Source: DASZHA01 sp035938265
GTDB lineage: Bacteria > Chloroflexota > Dormibacteria > DASZGP01
Direction of reading: 5' to 3'
NCBI GenBank assembly: GCA_035938265.1
Contig: DASZHA010000078.1
Coordinates: forward strand, 1-22,740
Length of the DNA: 22,740 nt
Shown here piece after piece: positions 15,269-22,184 of the stretch. Numbering within the stretch: position 1 is the first letter of the stretch; each line of letters starts with the position of its first letter. The notes below the pieces were generated by a model. The model saw only the letters and a program-made list of their open reading frames with translations, was not told the DNA's origin and did no database searches. Both the position numbers and the translations under genes were made by a program.

Positions 15269-16306
15269 ATGACCGACGAGCAATCGGAGGCCCCGGTGAC
15301 GCGCGAGCAGAATGGTGACGCCGTTGTCGGGGCGATCGCCGACCAATCGGCCCAGGGTGGCGAATCCGCCCGCGCCCCCGAAGAGGCGCCCGCGGTGAGC
15401 CTTAACAACGACGTTGAGCTGGTCGACTGGTACAACCCGCCCACCCTGGCGGAGGATGCGGCCGACGACGAGGTCTCGGTTGACTCCAAGCCGGTGCAAG
15501 CGCTGCCTCGCCGGAACGAGGGCCCCGGCCGGGTCATCTCCGTCATCTCGGGCAAGGCCGGGACGGGCAAGTCGACGATCGCCGCCAACGTTGCCGCCGC
15601 CGTGTCCAAGAACCACGGCCTGACCACCGCGGTGGTGGACCTCTCCCTTCAGTTCGGCGACCAGGCGCTGATGTTCGACTGCCCCTCGAGCCCGTCGATG
15701 GTGGACGTGCTGGCCAACATCGACGCCCTCACCGGCGATTTCCTGCTCGACTGCATGCACCGCGCCTCGGACCTGCGCATCCTCTCAGCCCCACCCTCCC
15801 CCGAGCTCGCCGACCTGGTCGACTCCAGCCACCTCCAGGTGATCCTGGCGTTGCTGCGGGTGCTGTTCGACGTGGTGGTGCTCGACACCACCAGCCATCT
15901 CAGCGACATCACCCTGGAGGCGATGGACAGCTCCGATGTCCTCCTGGTCGTGGCCACCCCTTACCTGCCGTCGGTTAAGGACACCAAGCTGCTGCTAAAG
16001 ACCCTGAGCGACCTGGGGGTGCCGGCGCGAAAGCTGGCGACGGTGCTCAACCGCCCCGAGGCGGGCATCAAGATGGGGCTCGACGTCCTCGAGGCCAACC
16101 TCAAGTTCCCGATCACCCTGGAGCTACCCCACGTGCCGCTGGCGCTGATCGAGTCGGTGACCGATGGCATCCCCCACGTGCTGCAGAAGCCGGGCTCGGA
16201 TTGGGGCCAGCGGATCGCCGCCCTGGCCGACATCGCCGCCAACCCGACGGCTGCGGGCGATGGCAAGAGAACCAAGCGCGGCTTCCTGGGGCTGGCGCGC
16301 GGCTAG
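15269..16306 (+). CDS. cpaE: CpaE/TadZ-like pilus-localising P-loop ATPase
   Basis: A 345-residue MinD/ParA-type ATPase. The deviant Walker A is GKAGTGKS (95-102) with signature Lys96; Walker A' is VVDLSLQFGD (Asp124); the VVVLDTTSHLSD segment is the Walker B/switch region. Proteins of this type place the Tad machine at its site in the cell. CpaE and TadZ usually have an N-terminal receiver-like domain; here the first 85 residues are acidic, Ala/Glu/Asp-rich and look disordered. The ATPase core ends with a short basic tail. It has its own candidate promoter and follows the pilin-like genes on the same strand. An unrelated MinD-like role cannot be fully excluded. Confidence 0.85.
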   Translation: MTDEQSEAPVTREQNGDAVVGAIADQSAQGGESARAPEEAPAVSLNNDVELVDWYNPPTLAEDAADDEVSVDSKPVQALPRRNEGPGRVISVISGKAGTGKSTIAANVAAAVSKNHGLTTAVVDLSLQFGDQALMFDCPSSPSMVDVLANIDALTGDFLLDCMHRASDLRILSAPPSPELADLVDSSHLQVILALLRVLFDVVVLDTTSHLSDITLEAMDSSDVLLVVATPYLPSVKDTKLLLKTLSDLGVPARKLATVLNRPEAGIKMGLDVLEANLKFPITLELPHVPLALIESVTDGIPHVLQKPGSDWGQRIAALADIAANPTAAGDGKRTKRGFLGLARG

Positions 16307-16349
16307 CCATCGGGTTGACCCCGGGGCAGCCGGTTCCAGCGATGCGGCG

Positions 16350-16379
16350 TTGACCGCCATGGGTGACCGGTGCTATCAC
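16350..16379 (+). promoter_or_regulatory. Candidate promoter of the E1 alpha-beta gene
   Basis: TTGACC (16350-16355) and TATCAC (16374-16379) are spaced by 18 bases, with TGC directly before the -10. Transcription would begin near 16386. That is downstream of the possible GTG start at 16370, which lies within the -10 region, and so favours the TTG at 16403 as the true start. Confidence 0.5.
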
Positions 16380-16402
16380 AGTCGTATCCACCAAGGATCA
16401 AA

Positions 16403-18508
16403 TTGGCTCGCGTAGCCTCCGCGCCGCGGCGCGACGACGCCGCCGCCCCGCGGCCGGCCAAGGCCGGGCTCAGCCCGGATCAGTTGCTGCGCATCTACCG
16501 CCTGATGCGGATGGGCCGGGCCTTCGACGAGCGCATGTGGCTGCTCAACCGCAGCGGCCAGGTCGCCTTCGTCATGCCCCACCAGGGCCACGAGGCCGCC
16601 CAGGTCGGCGCCGGCATGGCGGTGGAGGTCGGCACCGACTGGGTGGTGCCCTACTACCGTGACATCTCGCTTTCCCTGGCGATGGGTATGACCCTGGAGG
16701 AGCTGATGATGGGCTTCTTCTCCAAGGCCGCCGACCCGTCGACCGGTGGCCGCCTGATGCTGGGGCACTACGGCAAGGCTTCGCTGCAGTACGTCACCGG
16801 GTCGAGCTGCGTCGCCAGCCAGGTGCTGCACGCCGCCGGCATCGGGCTGGCGCTGCGAATCGAGGCCTGGGAGGAGGCGGCCAAGCTGGGCCGGCCAGAC
16901 CCCGCCCTGCCGGTGGGCGCCGCCTGCCTGACGTGCTTCGGCGAGGGCGCCACCGCGGAGGGCGACTTCCACGAGGCGATGTCGTTCGCCGGCATCCACA
17001 AGCTCCCGGTCGTCTTCTTCTGCCAGAACAACGGCTACTCCATCACCGTGCCCACCGACGAGGAGATCCCCATCGGTGTCGCCGAGCGCGCCCGCGGATA
17101 TGGGATGCCCGGCATCCTCGTCGACGGCAACGACCCCGTTGCCGTCTATGAGGCCGTCCACAAGGCAATGACCCGCGCGCGGTCGGGCAAGGGGCCTTCG
17201 CTGATCGAGGCCGTCGTCTATCGGCTCACGCCCCACAGCTCCGACGACGATGATCGCCGCTACCGCACCAGCGAGGAGGTCGAAGCCCACCGCGACACCG
17301 AGCCGGTCACGGCTTTTCGAGCCCGACTGCTCAAGGAGGGTGTGCTGACCGAGGAGGCCGACGCCGCCCTGACCGCGGAGATCGGGGCGATGGTCGACGC
17401 CGCCCAGGCCGCCGCGGAGACGGCGCCCGACCCCGACCCGGCAACGCTGACATCCGAGGTCTGGGCCCAGGAGCCCCTGGACCTCGGCGACGCCGCCGCT
17501 GACGGCCCCGGCATCCCCGACGGCGGCGAGCGCGAGCTCAATGTCCTGGAGGCGGTGCGCGAGGCGATGTTCCAGGAGATGGAGCGCGACCAGCGGGTCT
17601 TCGTAATGGGCGAGGACGTCGGCATCGGCGGCGTCTTCCGGGCCACCGAGGGGCTGCGCGACCGGTTTGGCGACAACCGCTGCTTCAACACCCCCATCGC
17701 TGAGTCCCAGATTGTCGGGTCCGCCATCGGCGCCGCCTTCGCCGGGCTGCGCCCGATCGCCGAGATGCAGTTCTCCGACTACAGCCTTCCCGCCTTCAAC
17801 CAGATCGTCAACGAGGCCGCTCGCACCCGCTACCGCACCGTCGGCGACTTCCCCTGCCCCATCGTCATCCGCGCCCCCTTCGGCGGCGGCATCCACGGTG
17901 CGCTGTACCACTCACAGTCGCCGGAGGCGATGTACTGCCATTCCCCTGGGCTCAAGGTGATCGCGCCGAGCAACCCCTACGATGCCAAAGGGCTCCTCAT
18001 CGCCGCCATCCGCGACCCCGACCCCGTGCTCTTCCTCGAGCACAAACGCGCCTACCGGCTGATCAAGGGATATGTTCCTGAGGAGCTCTACACGCTGCCC
18101 ATCGGGCGCGCCCGGCTGAGCCGCGAGGGCCGCGACATCTCGGTGATCACCTACGGCCTGATGGTCCACCAGGCGTTGAAGGCCGCGGCGCACCTGGCCC
18201 AGGAGGGCATCGAGGTGGAGGTGCTGGACCTTCGCACTCTGAGGCCGCTCGACGAAGAGGCGGTCCTGGCCACCGCCCGCAAGACCGGCAAGGTGTTGCT
18301 GTTGACGGAGGCCAACCCCTTCTGCGCCGTGACCAGCGAAGTGGGGATGCTGATCGCCGAGCGGGCCTTCGACCACCTCGACGCGCCGCTGATGCGGCTG
18401 ACCGGGCCCGACAGCCCGGCGATGCCGTTCGCGCACGGGCTCGAGGAGGCCTTCCTGCCCAACCCCGAGGGGATCGCCGAGAAGATGCGCGAGCTGGCAG
18501 CCTACTGA
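16403..18508 (+). CDS. Fused E1 alpha-beta subunit of a 2-oxoacid dehydrogenase complex
   Basis: Thiamine-diphosphate enzyme that decarboxylates a 2-oxoacid (pyruvate or a branched-chain 2-oxoacid) and passes the acyl group to lipoyl-E2. With TTG 16403, preceded by AAGGA at five bases, it has 701 residues. E1-alpha (about 25-340) has the ThDP/Mg motif GEGATAEGDFHEAM... ending in NN (180-210); the GEG form is common in branched-chain E1. A Pro/Asp/Ala-rich linker (about 340-376) leads to E1-beta (377-701), with MGEDVG, FNTPIAESQIVGSAIGAAFAG, the catalytic-His region HGALYHSQSPE, and RPLDEEAVLATARKTGK. The fusion is usual in several phyla. E2 and E3 are not in the window. The choice between pyruvate and branched-chain substrates is open, with a lean to branched-chain. 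Confidence 0.93.
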   Translation: MARVASAPRRDDAAAPRPAKAGLSPDQLLRIYRLMRMGRAFDERMWLLNRSGQVAFVMPHQGHEAAQVGAGMAVEVGTDWVVPYYRDISLSLAMGMTLEELMMGFFSKAADPSTGGRLMLGHYGKASLQYVTGSSCVASQVLHAAGIGLALRIEAWEEAAKLGRPDPALPVGAACLTCFGEGATAEGDFHEAMSFAGIHKLPVVFFCQNNGYSITVPTDEEIPIGVAERARGYGMPGILVDGNDPVAVYEAVHKAMTRARSGKGPSLIEAVVYRLTPHSSDDDDRRYRTSEEVEAHRDTEPVTAFRARLLKEGVLTEEADAALTAEIGAMVDAAQAAAETAPDPDPATLTSEVWAQEPLDLGDAAADGPGIPDGGERELNVLEAVREAMFQEMERDQRVFVMGEDVGIGGVFRATEGLRDRFGDNRCFNTPIAESQIVGSAIGAAFAGLRPIAEMQFSDYSLPAFNQIVNEAARTRYRTVGDFPCPIVIRAPFGGGIHGALYHSQSPEAMYCHSPGLKVIAPSNPYDAKGLLIAAIRDPDPVLFLEHKRAYRLIKGYVPEELYTLPIGRARLSREGRDISVITYGLMVHQALKAAAHLAQEGIEVEVLDLRTLRPLDEEAVLATARKTGKVLLLTEANPFCAVTSEVGMLIAERAFDHLDAPLMRLTGPDSPAMPFAHGLEEAFLPNPEGIAEKMRELAAY

Positions 18509-18530
18509 CGGCGGCTGTCATGATGCCCAG

Positions 18531-18863
18531 GTGACCGACCTGAGTGAGGCAGAGGCAACCAGGGCGTCCGAGTACTCGCCGGTCAAGGTCGGCGGCGTGT
18601 GGACCTCGGGGAGGATCCTCAGCGTCCGGGGGCTCCTCAGCTTCTTCAACCTCGTCGGCGTGGTCAACTTCATCAGCGGCGGGACCCTTGTCAGTTTCGG
18701 CAGTGGTGTCAGCGCCGGCTGCGCCATCAGCATCGGAAGCGGCATCGCCACCGGCTGCGCCATCAGCATCGGTAGCGGCACCAGCATCGGCTGCGCCGTG
18801 AGCATCGCCAGCGGACGCGCCATCGCCAACGGCTACAACCTGCTGACGCCGGTCCGGGGCTGA
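18531..18863 (+). CDS. Small hexapeptide-repeat protein with periodic cysteines
   Basis: A 110-residue protein of no family I recognise. After a polar N-terminus (1-33), residues about 37-100 fall into six-residue units with a hydrophobic residue at fixed positions (for example GCAISI, GSGIAT, GCAISI, GSGTSI, GCAVSI, ASGRAI). This is the pattern of a left-handed parallel beta-helix. Cysteines recur exactly every 12 residues (C64, C76, C88). There is no signal peptide or catalytic motif. The GTG start has no clear ribosome site. It lies 22 bases after the E1 gene and is probably on the same mRNA. Its third-codon G/C bias and intact frame through imperfect repeats support that it is real. A small bactofilin-like scaffold is possible but unproven. 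Confidence 0.6.
   Translation: MTDLSEAEATRASEYSPVKVGGVWTSGRILSVRGLLSFFNLVGVVNFISGGTLVSFGSGVSAGCAISIGSGIATGCAISIGSGTSIGCAVSIASGRAIANGYNLLTPVRG
18717..18824 (+). repeat. Three 36-bp tandem repeats within the hexapeptide-repeat gene
   Basis: Units start at 18717, 18753 and 18789. The first two share GGCTGCGCCATCAGCATCGG and most of the rest; the third has drifted (GTG for ATC, GCC for GGT). The unit is a multiple of three, so each copy adds 12 amino acids without breaking the frame. The pattern suggests growth by in-frame duplication. Confidence 0.85.
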
Positions 18864-18888
18864 CGCCGGGCCAGCGCGGTGGCGTCAG
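18860..18888. terminator. Candidate bidirectional terminator between convergent genes
   Basis: CTGACGCC (18860-18867) and GGCGTCAG (18881-18888) form a perfect 8-bp stem with a 13-base loop. The stop codons of both convergent genes lie in the two arms (TGA at 18861-18863 on plus, 18887-18885 on minus). A further direct copy of CTGACGCCGG lies at 18843-18852. No T-run follows on either side, so Rho-independent action is uncertain. Confidence 0.45.
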
Positions 18889-19994
18889 TCGCCGCCGTCG
18901 ACCAGCGTGTCCCCCACCAGCAGCAGCCCCGCGAGATCGTGGACAGGCTCGCGCAGCCGGGGCACCGAGGCCAGCACCGGCACGCCCAGCTCTTCCACAC
19001 GCGCCATCAGGTCCTGGTCGCGCTGCGCCAGGGTGCGATAGGCCAGGTAGTTCTTGCCGAGGGCCGCTTCGACCACGTCCTTCCCAGCAGCCAGCTCACC
19101 GGCGAGCTTGGCGGCGGCCGGGTCCAGGAGCCACGTCGGCAGCCGCTTGTTGATCACCGCGCCGGCCAGGTGCATTCCCGCCTCGCCCAGCTTTTCGACG
19201 AAGTAGCGAGCCTCCTCGAAGGGCACATCCTCGAGGGTGGTGACCACCAGGAACGACGTCGCCTCGTCCTCGAGGAGCCGGTAGACGCCCTCGGCGCGCT
19301 GCTTGAAGCCCTCGTACAGCCCTTCGATGCTGAGCAGGAACTCCGACAGCTCGGTCAGGGTGCTGCCGCCCACCAGCCGGTCGGCAATCCGCATCACTGG
19401 CCTGGTGGCGACGCTGAACATGCGGAAGCCCATCTTGCCCGCCGCCATCCCGGGCCGGGCCAGCAACCCCAACAGCCCGCCGCTGACCAGCTCAGTCATG
19501 CGGTTGGGAGCTTCGAGGAAGTCAAGGGCGTTGCGACTGGGCGGGGTGTCGAGGACGATCATGTCGAACTCGCCCGACTGCCAGAGGTCGAGCAGGCGCT
19601 CCATCGCGATGTACTCGTGGCTGCCGACGAAGGTGCCCGAGATCTCCTTGTAGAAGGGGTTCTGGATGATCTTCTCAGCGGCGGCGCGGCTGCCCGCCTG
19701 CCGGTAGATGAGCTCGTCCCACGCCGACTTGGTCTCCAGCATGCCTGCGGCAAGGGTCCCCTTGGGGCTCGCCCCAGCCCGGCTGAGGTCCACGCTGCGC
19801 AGGCGGTTGCCAAGCTTGGCCAGGCCCATGGCGCTGGCCAGGCGCCGAGCCGGGTCGATGGTGAGGACCGCCACCCGCAGCTCCTTGTGGATCGCCGCCC
19901 GCGCCGCCAGCGCCGCTGCCGTCGTCGTCTTACCGACACCGTCGCTGCCGGTGAGGACAACGATGCCCGGGCCAAGCAACGCGTCAACGCTCAC
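18885..19994 (-). CDS. ArsA/Get3-like ATPase, partner with altered P-loop
   Basis: A 369-residue ATPase of the ArsA/Get3 (GET3/TRC40) family in the SIMIBI P-loop class. The P-loop reads TGSDGVGKTTT (15-25): the GKT core (K22) is kept, but the signature-lysine position is serine and the next residue is aspartate. Later motifs are DPARR (switch I region), DTPPSRNALDFLEAP (switch II) and the NKR motif (VINKRLP) for adenine recognition. It has no cysteines, so neither the ArsA arsenite site nor the Get3 CxxC zinc site is present, and an arsenite pump role is unlikely. The GTG overlaps the upstream partner's stop (GTGA). The arrangement resembles the adjacent Get3-like pair of mycobacteria (Rv3679-Rv3680), as I recall it. 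Likely role: heterodimeric targeting or chaperone ATPase. Confidence 0.85.
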   Translation of the reverse strand: MSVDALLGPGIVVLTGSDGVGKTTTAAALAARAAIHKELRVAVLTIDPARRLASAMGLAKLGNRLRSVDLSRAGASPKGTLAAGMLETKSAWDELIYRQAGSRAAAEKIIQNPFYKEISGTFVGSHEYIAMERLLDLWQSGEFDMIVLDTPPSRNALDFLEAPNRMTELVSGGLLGLLARPGMAAGKMGFRMFSVATRPVMRIADRLVGGSTLTELSEFLLSIEGLYEGFKQRAEGVYRLLEDEATSFLVVTTLEDVPFEEARYFVEKLGEAGMHLAGAVINKRLPTWLLDPAAAKLAGELAAGKDVVEAALGKNYLAYRTLAQRDQDLMARVEELGVPVLASVPRLREPVHDLAGLLLVGDTLVDGGD

Positions 19995-20956
19995 TCGGCC
20001 ACGCTCATGATCTTGGCCATGGCCCTGGTGAAGGCCAGCCCGTGGCGCCGCTCGAAGATGTAGGGCACCGTGACCGAGGGCAGCTTCAGGCTGCGCCGCA
20101 CCAGGTCACCGAGGTGGATGGCGCGATCGCGCGCCTCGAGGTACATCTCCCCCGCCTGCAGCAGGGGTTCGCCCGCGGGGTGCTGGGGCAGGAACCGCTT
20201 CGCCCCGGGACCCACCAGGGCCTTGAAGTCATCGACGCGGTCCCTGGGGACCATCTCCGGTTGGAACTGGTTGAGGATCAACGCCTGGGGCCGGATATCG
20301 GTGTCGTCGGCGAAGCGCTTGGCCAGGTCGATGGTCTCGTTGACCGGCATCTCCTCGGGGATGCTCACGAGGACCAAAGCCGTCCGATTGGGGTCTGAAA
20401 GCATGTCGGCGACCCGCCCCGCCTGCTCCCGGATCGGCCCGCCGCGCATCAGGCGGACAAGGTTGCGGGCCGCCGCCAGCTGGGAGACGACGTGGCCGGT
20501 GGGGGCGCCGTCGACGACGATCAGGTCCCAGCGATAGCTGCCGTCGCCGGTGCGCGCCTTCTCCTCGAAGTAGATCTTGCCTGTGACCAGCACCTCCTTG
20601 AGCCCGGGGATGGCGCCCGAGGTGTACTCCAGGAAGCTCTCCAGGGGGCGGAGCGAGAACTTCGGCACCTTCAGCATCGACGCCAGGTACTCCTGCATCG
20701 ACGCCTTGAGGTCCATCGAGAGCCCGTAGATGTTCTTGTGCAGCTTGCGGAAGCGAAAGCCAACCCGGGGGCTGTCAAAGAAGTCGGGCACGTTGCCCTT
20801 GGCGTCTACCTCGACCACCAGCACCCGTTTGCCCATCTGCGCGCCGATCAGCGCCAGCACCGCGGCGGTGGTGCTCTTACCCACACCGCCCTTGCCGGTG
20901 AGGATGACCACCCGCCGGCTGAGGAGGTCGGAGATGAGGGGGCTGGGCTCCAACAT
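19991..20956 (-). CDS. ArsA/Get3-like ATPase, partner with canonical P-loop
   Basis: A 321-residue ATPase of the ArsA/Get3 family with the canonical deviant Walker A GKGGVGKST (21-29; signature Lys22), a switch I region VEVDAKGN, and switch II DGAPTGHVVSQL, closely like the Get3 DTAPTGH motif. LILNQF takes the place of the usual NK-type base-recognition motif. It has no cysteines. It is the first gene of a two-gene overlapping unit, so a heterodimer with the next protein is likely, this subunit supplying the complete nucleotide site. A TAAACT sequence seven bases before the ATG could be a -10 element giving a leaderless mRNA; no clear ribosome site is seen. Confidence 0.87.
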   Translation of the reverse strand: MLEPSPLISDLLSRRVVILTGKGGVGKSTTAAVLALIGAQMGKRVLVVEVDAKGNVPDFFDSPRVGFRFRKLHKNIYGLSMDLKASMQEYLASMLKVPKFSLRPLESFLEYTSGAIPGLKEVLVTGKIYFEEKARTGDGSYRWDLIVVDGAPTGHVVSQLAAARNLVRLMRGGPIREQAGRVADMLSDPNRTALVLVSIPEEMPVNETIDLAKRFADDTDIRPQALILNQFQPEMVPRDRVDDFKALVGPGAKRFLPQHPAGEPLLQAGEMYLEARDRAIHLGDLVRRSLKLPSVTVPYIFERRHGLAFTRAMAKIMSVAE

Positions 20957-20970
20957 CCCGCGTAGTTTAC

Positions 20971-20989
20971 TGGCCGCCCTTAGCGGCCA
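20971..20989 (-). terminator. Hairpin downstream of the DUF3048 gene
   Basis: TGGCCGC-N5-GCGGCCA forms a perfect 7-bp stem in the 57-base gap between the DUF3048 stop and the next minus-strand gene. It has no T-tract after it. It may end the DUF3048 mRNA before the ATPase pair begins. Confidence 0.4.
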
Positions 20990-21013
20990 CGCCCCGCCCG
21001 GGCGGACGAGGAC

Positions 21014-22063
21014 TTACGGCTGCAGGATCACCCAGACGAGTCCTGGAGGCATGGACACCGCCGCGCCCGCCGCGTCGGTCAGGGCAATCGGCTTGTTGTC
21101 CGCGGGCGACGCCCAGTGCCCATGGATCACCGTGCCCTTGGCGTACATGTCGGCGACGCCGCCGCTGTTGAGGTCGAAGTCGCGGGCTGTGCCGCCGGTG
21201 ACGTCCTCGGTCAGGTTGGTGATCCACTGCCGCACCCGCATCACCACCACGCTGCGCGGCTGCACCTTTCCGAATACCACGTCGGTTTGCGCCTGGCCGT
21301 CGGAAACCGCGTCGTAGGTGGTGCCGTTGTAGGTCAGACTGGTGCGCACGTCGGGCACGGTCACGCTTCCGGCCGGCTCCGTTCCGGCCCAGTCATTGGA
21401 GCGCGGAAAATCGCCACCGTTGGGCGGCCGCGCGCCCGCGCCCGCGGCACTCAGCAGCTGCGCCTGCGACGTGTAGAGGTTGTGCGGCGCGACCCGGCCG
21501 CCCCAGCGGAAGAAGTGGACGCCATGGTCGAAATCGTTGATCAGCGCCGGCAGCCCGGGGTCGGCGAAGATCTTGTCGTACGTCCACTTCGAGCCCCCGC
21601 TGGCCATCAGCAGGGCGTCGAATCGGTGGTAGAGGTAGACGGACACGAAGCGCGCGCTGCGGACTGGCCCGACGACACCCGGGACGTGGTGGAAGAGCAC
21701 AGAGAACCGGGTGATGCCGCCCTCGGTGATGTACTCGAAGAGCACTGAGCCGGCCTCGATCCCGGCCTGCGGTCGCGAATCGGCGGTGTTCTCGATCTGA
21801 ACCAGGAGGGGATAGGCAAGCGGCCCTGAGACCGCGGCGCCCTGTCCGGGGAGTGGCCCCCCCTGCGGATTGGGAATCGGAAAGTCGAGAGGCCCGGGAG
21901 TGGGCGGGGGCGGAGGTGGCGACGGCGAGGGGTCAGGGCTTGGTGAGTTCGCGCTGGAGGTGGCCTTGGCGCCGTTGCCGCACGCGCTCAACACGAGCAA
22001 CGCGAGCACGAAAAGGGTTACCAGGAGTCTGGGCTTGGACGTGAAGAGGGACGTTGTCTTCAT
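21014..22063 (-). CDS. DUF3048-domain lipoprotein (YerB-like)
   Basis: A 349-residue predicted lipoprotein. The start is taken as the ATG at 22063, just before the signal peptide (MKTTSLFTSKPRLLVTLFVL.., lipobox LSAC, Cys28). The frame is open further upstream, but a likely promoter lies within that extension. Residues 29-70 are a Ser/Pro/Asp linker with a run of prolines. The N-terminal DUF3048 domain follows (YPLLVQIENTADSRPQAGIE.., VGPVRSARFVSVYLYHRFDA), then the C-terminal DUF3048 domain, ending in the typical AVSMPPGLVWVILQP. The biochemical role is unknown; the protein probably sits on the outside of the membrane. No ribosome binding site is clear. Confidence 0.88.
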   Translation of the reverse strand: MKTTSLFTSKPRLLVTLFVLALLVLSACGNGAKATSSANSPSPDPSPSPPPPPPTPGPLDFPIPNPQGGPLPGQGAAVSGPLAYPLLVQIENTADSRPQAGIEAGSVLFEYITEGGITRFSVLFHHVPGVVGPVRSARFVSVYLYHRFDALLMASGGSKWTYDKIFADPGLPALINDFDHGVHFFRWGGRVAPHNLYTSQAQLLSAAGAGARPPNGGDFPRSNDWAGTEPAGSVTVPDVRTSLTYNGTTYDAVSDGQAQTDVVFGKVQPRSVVVMRVRQWITNLTEDVTGGTARDFDLNSGGVADMYAKGTVIHGHWASPADNKPIALTDAAGAAVSMPPGLVWVILQP

Positions 22064-22091
22064 ATGGGACGGCTGGGCCGTCTGCGCCGTG

Positions 22092-22120
22092 AGGGTACCC
22101 GCATGGACGCTCGGCGTCAA
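22092..22120 (-). promoter_or_regulatory. Candidate promoter of the DUF3048 gene
   Basis: On the minus strand TTGACG (22120-22115) and TACCCT (22097-22092) are spaced by exactly 17 bases. Transcription would begin near 22085, leaving a leader of about 22 bases before the ATG at 22063. Confidence 0.5.
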
Positions 22121-22136
22121 GCCATTCGATGATTGG

Positions 22137-22176
22137 TAGTAGACAGGCCTACTAGGGCCGACTCCACTGCTATCGT
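22137..22176 (+). promoter_or_regulatory. Candidate -10 and operator-like repeat before the methyltransferase gene
   Basis: TGCTATCGT (22168-22176) is an extended -10 match eight bases before the ATG at 22185, which would give a leaderless or nearly leaderless mRNA. The -35 position has no good hexamer but is covered by an inverted repeat TAGTAG-N6-CTACTA (22137-22154), where an activator or repressor could bind. Confidence 0.4.
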
Positions 22177-22184
22177 TCCCTGTC

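Noticed and set aside
16376..17911. 511-codon open frame on the minus strand opposite the E1 gene
   Set aside because: It is antisense to a protein with clear E1 motifs, has low-complexity Gly/Val/Asp/Leu composition with no recognisable motif, and is expected in GC-rich DNA, where the antisense frame of real genes stays open.
18717..18824. 36-bp repeats as a CRISPR array
   Set aside because: The units are directly adjacent, with no unique spacers, and lie in frame within a coding sequence encoding a periodic protein.
18879..20063. 394-codon open frame on the plus strand opposite the Get3-like gene
   Set aside because: His/Gln/Arg-rich translation without any domain, fully opposite a gene with P-loop and switch motifs; a composition shadow.
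18885..20956. Arsenite efflux ATPase (arsA) operon
   Set aside because: Neither protein has any cysteine for arsenite binding, and no arsB, arsR, arsC or arsD gene lies nearby.
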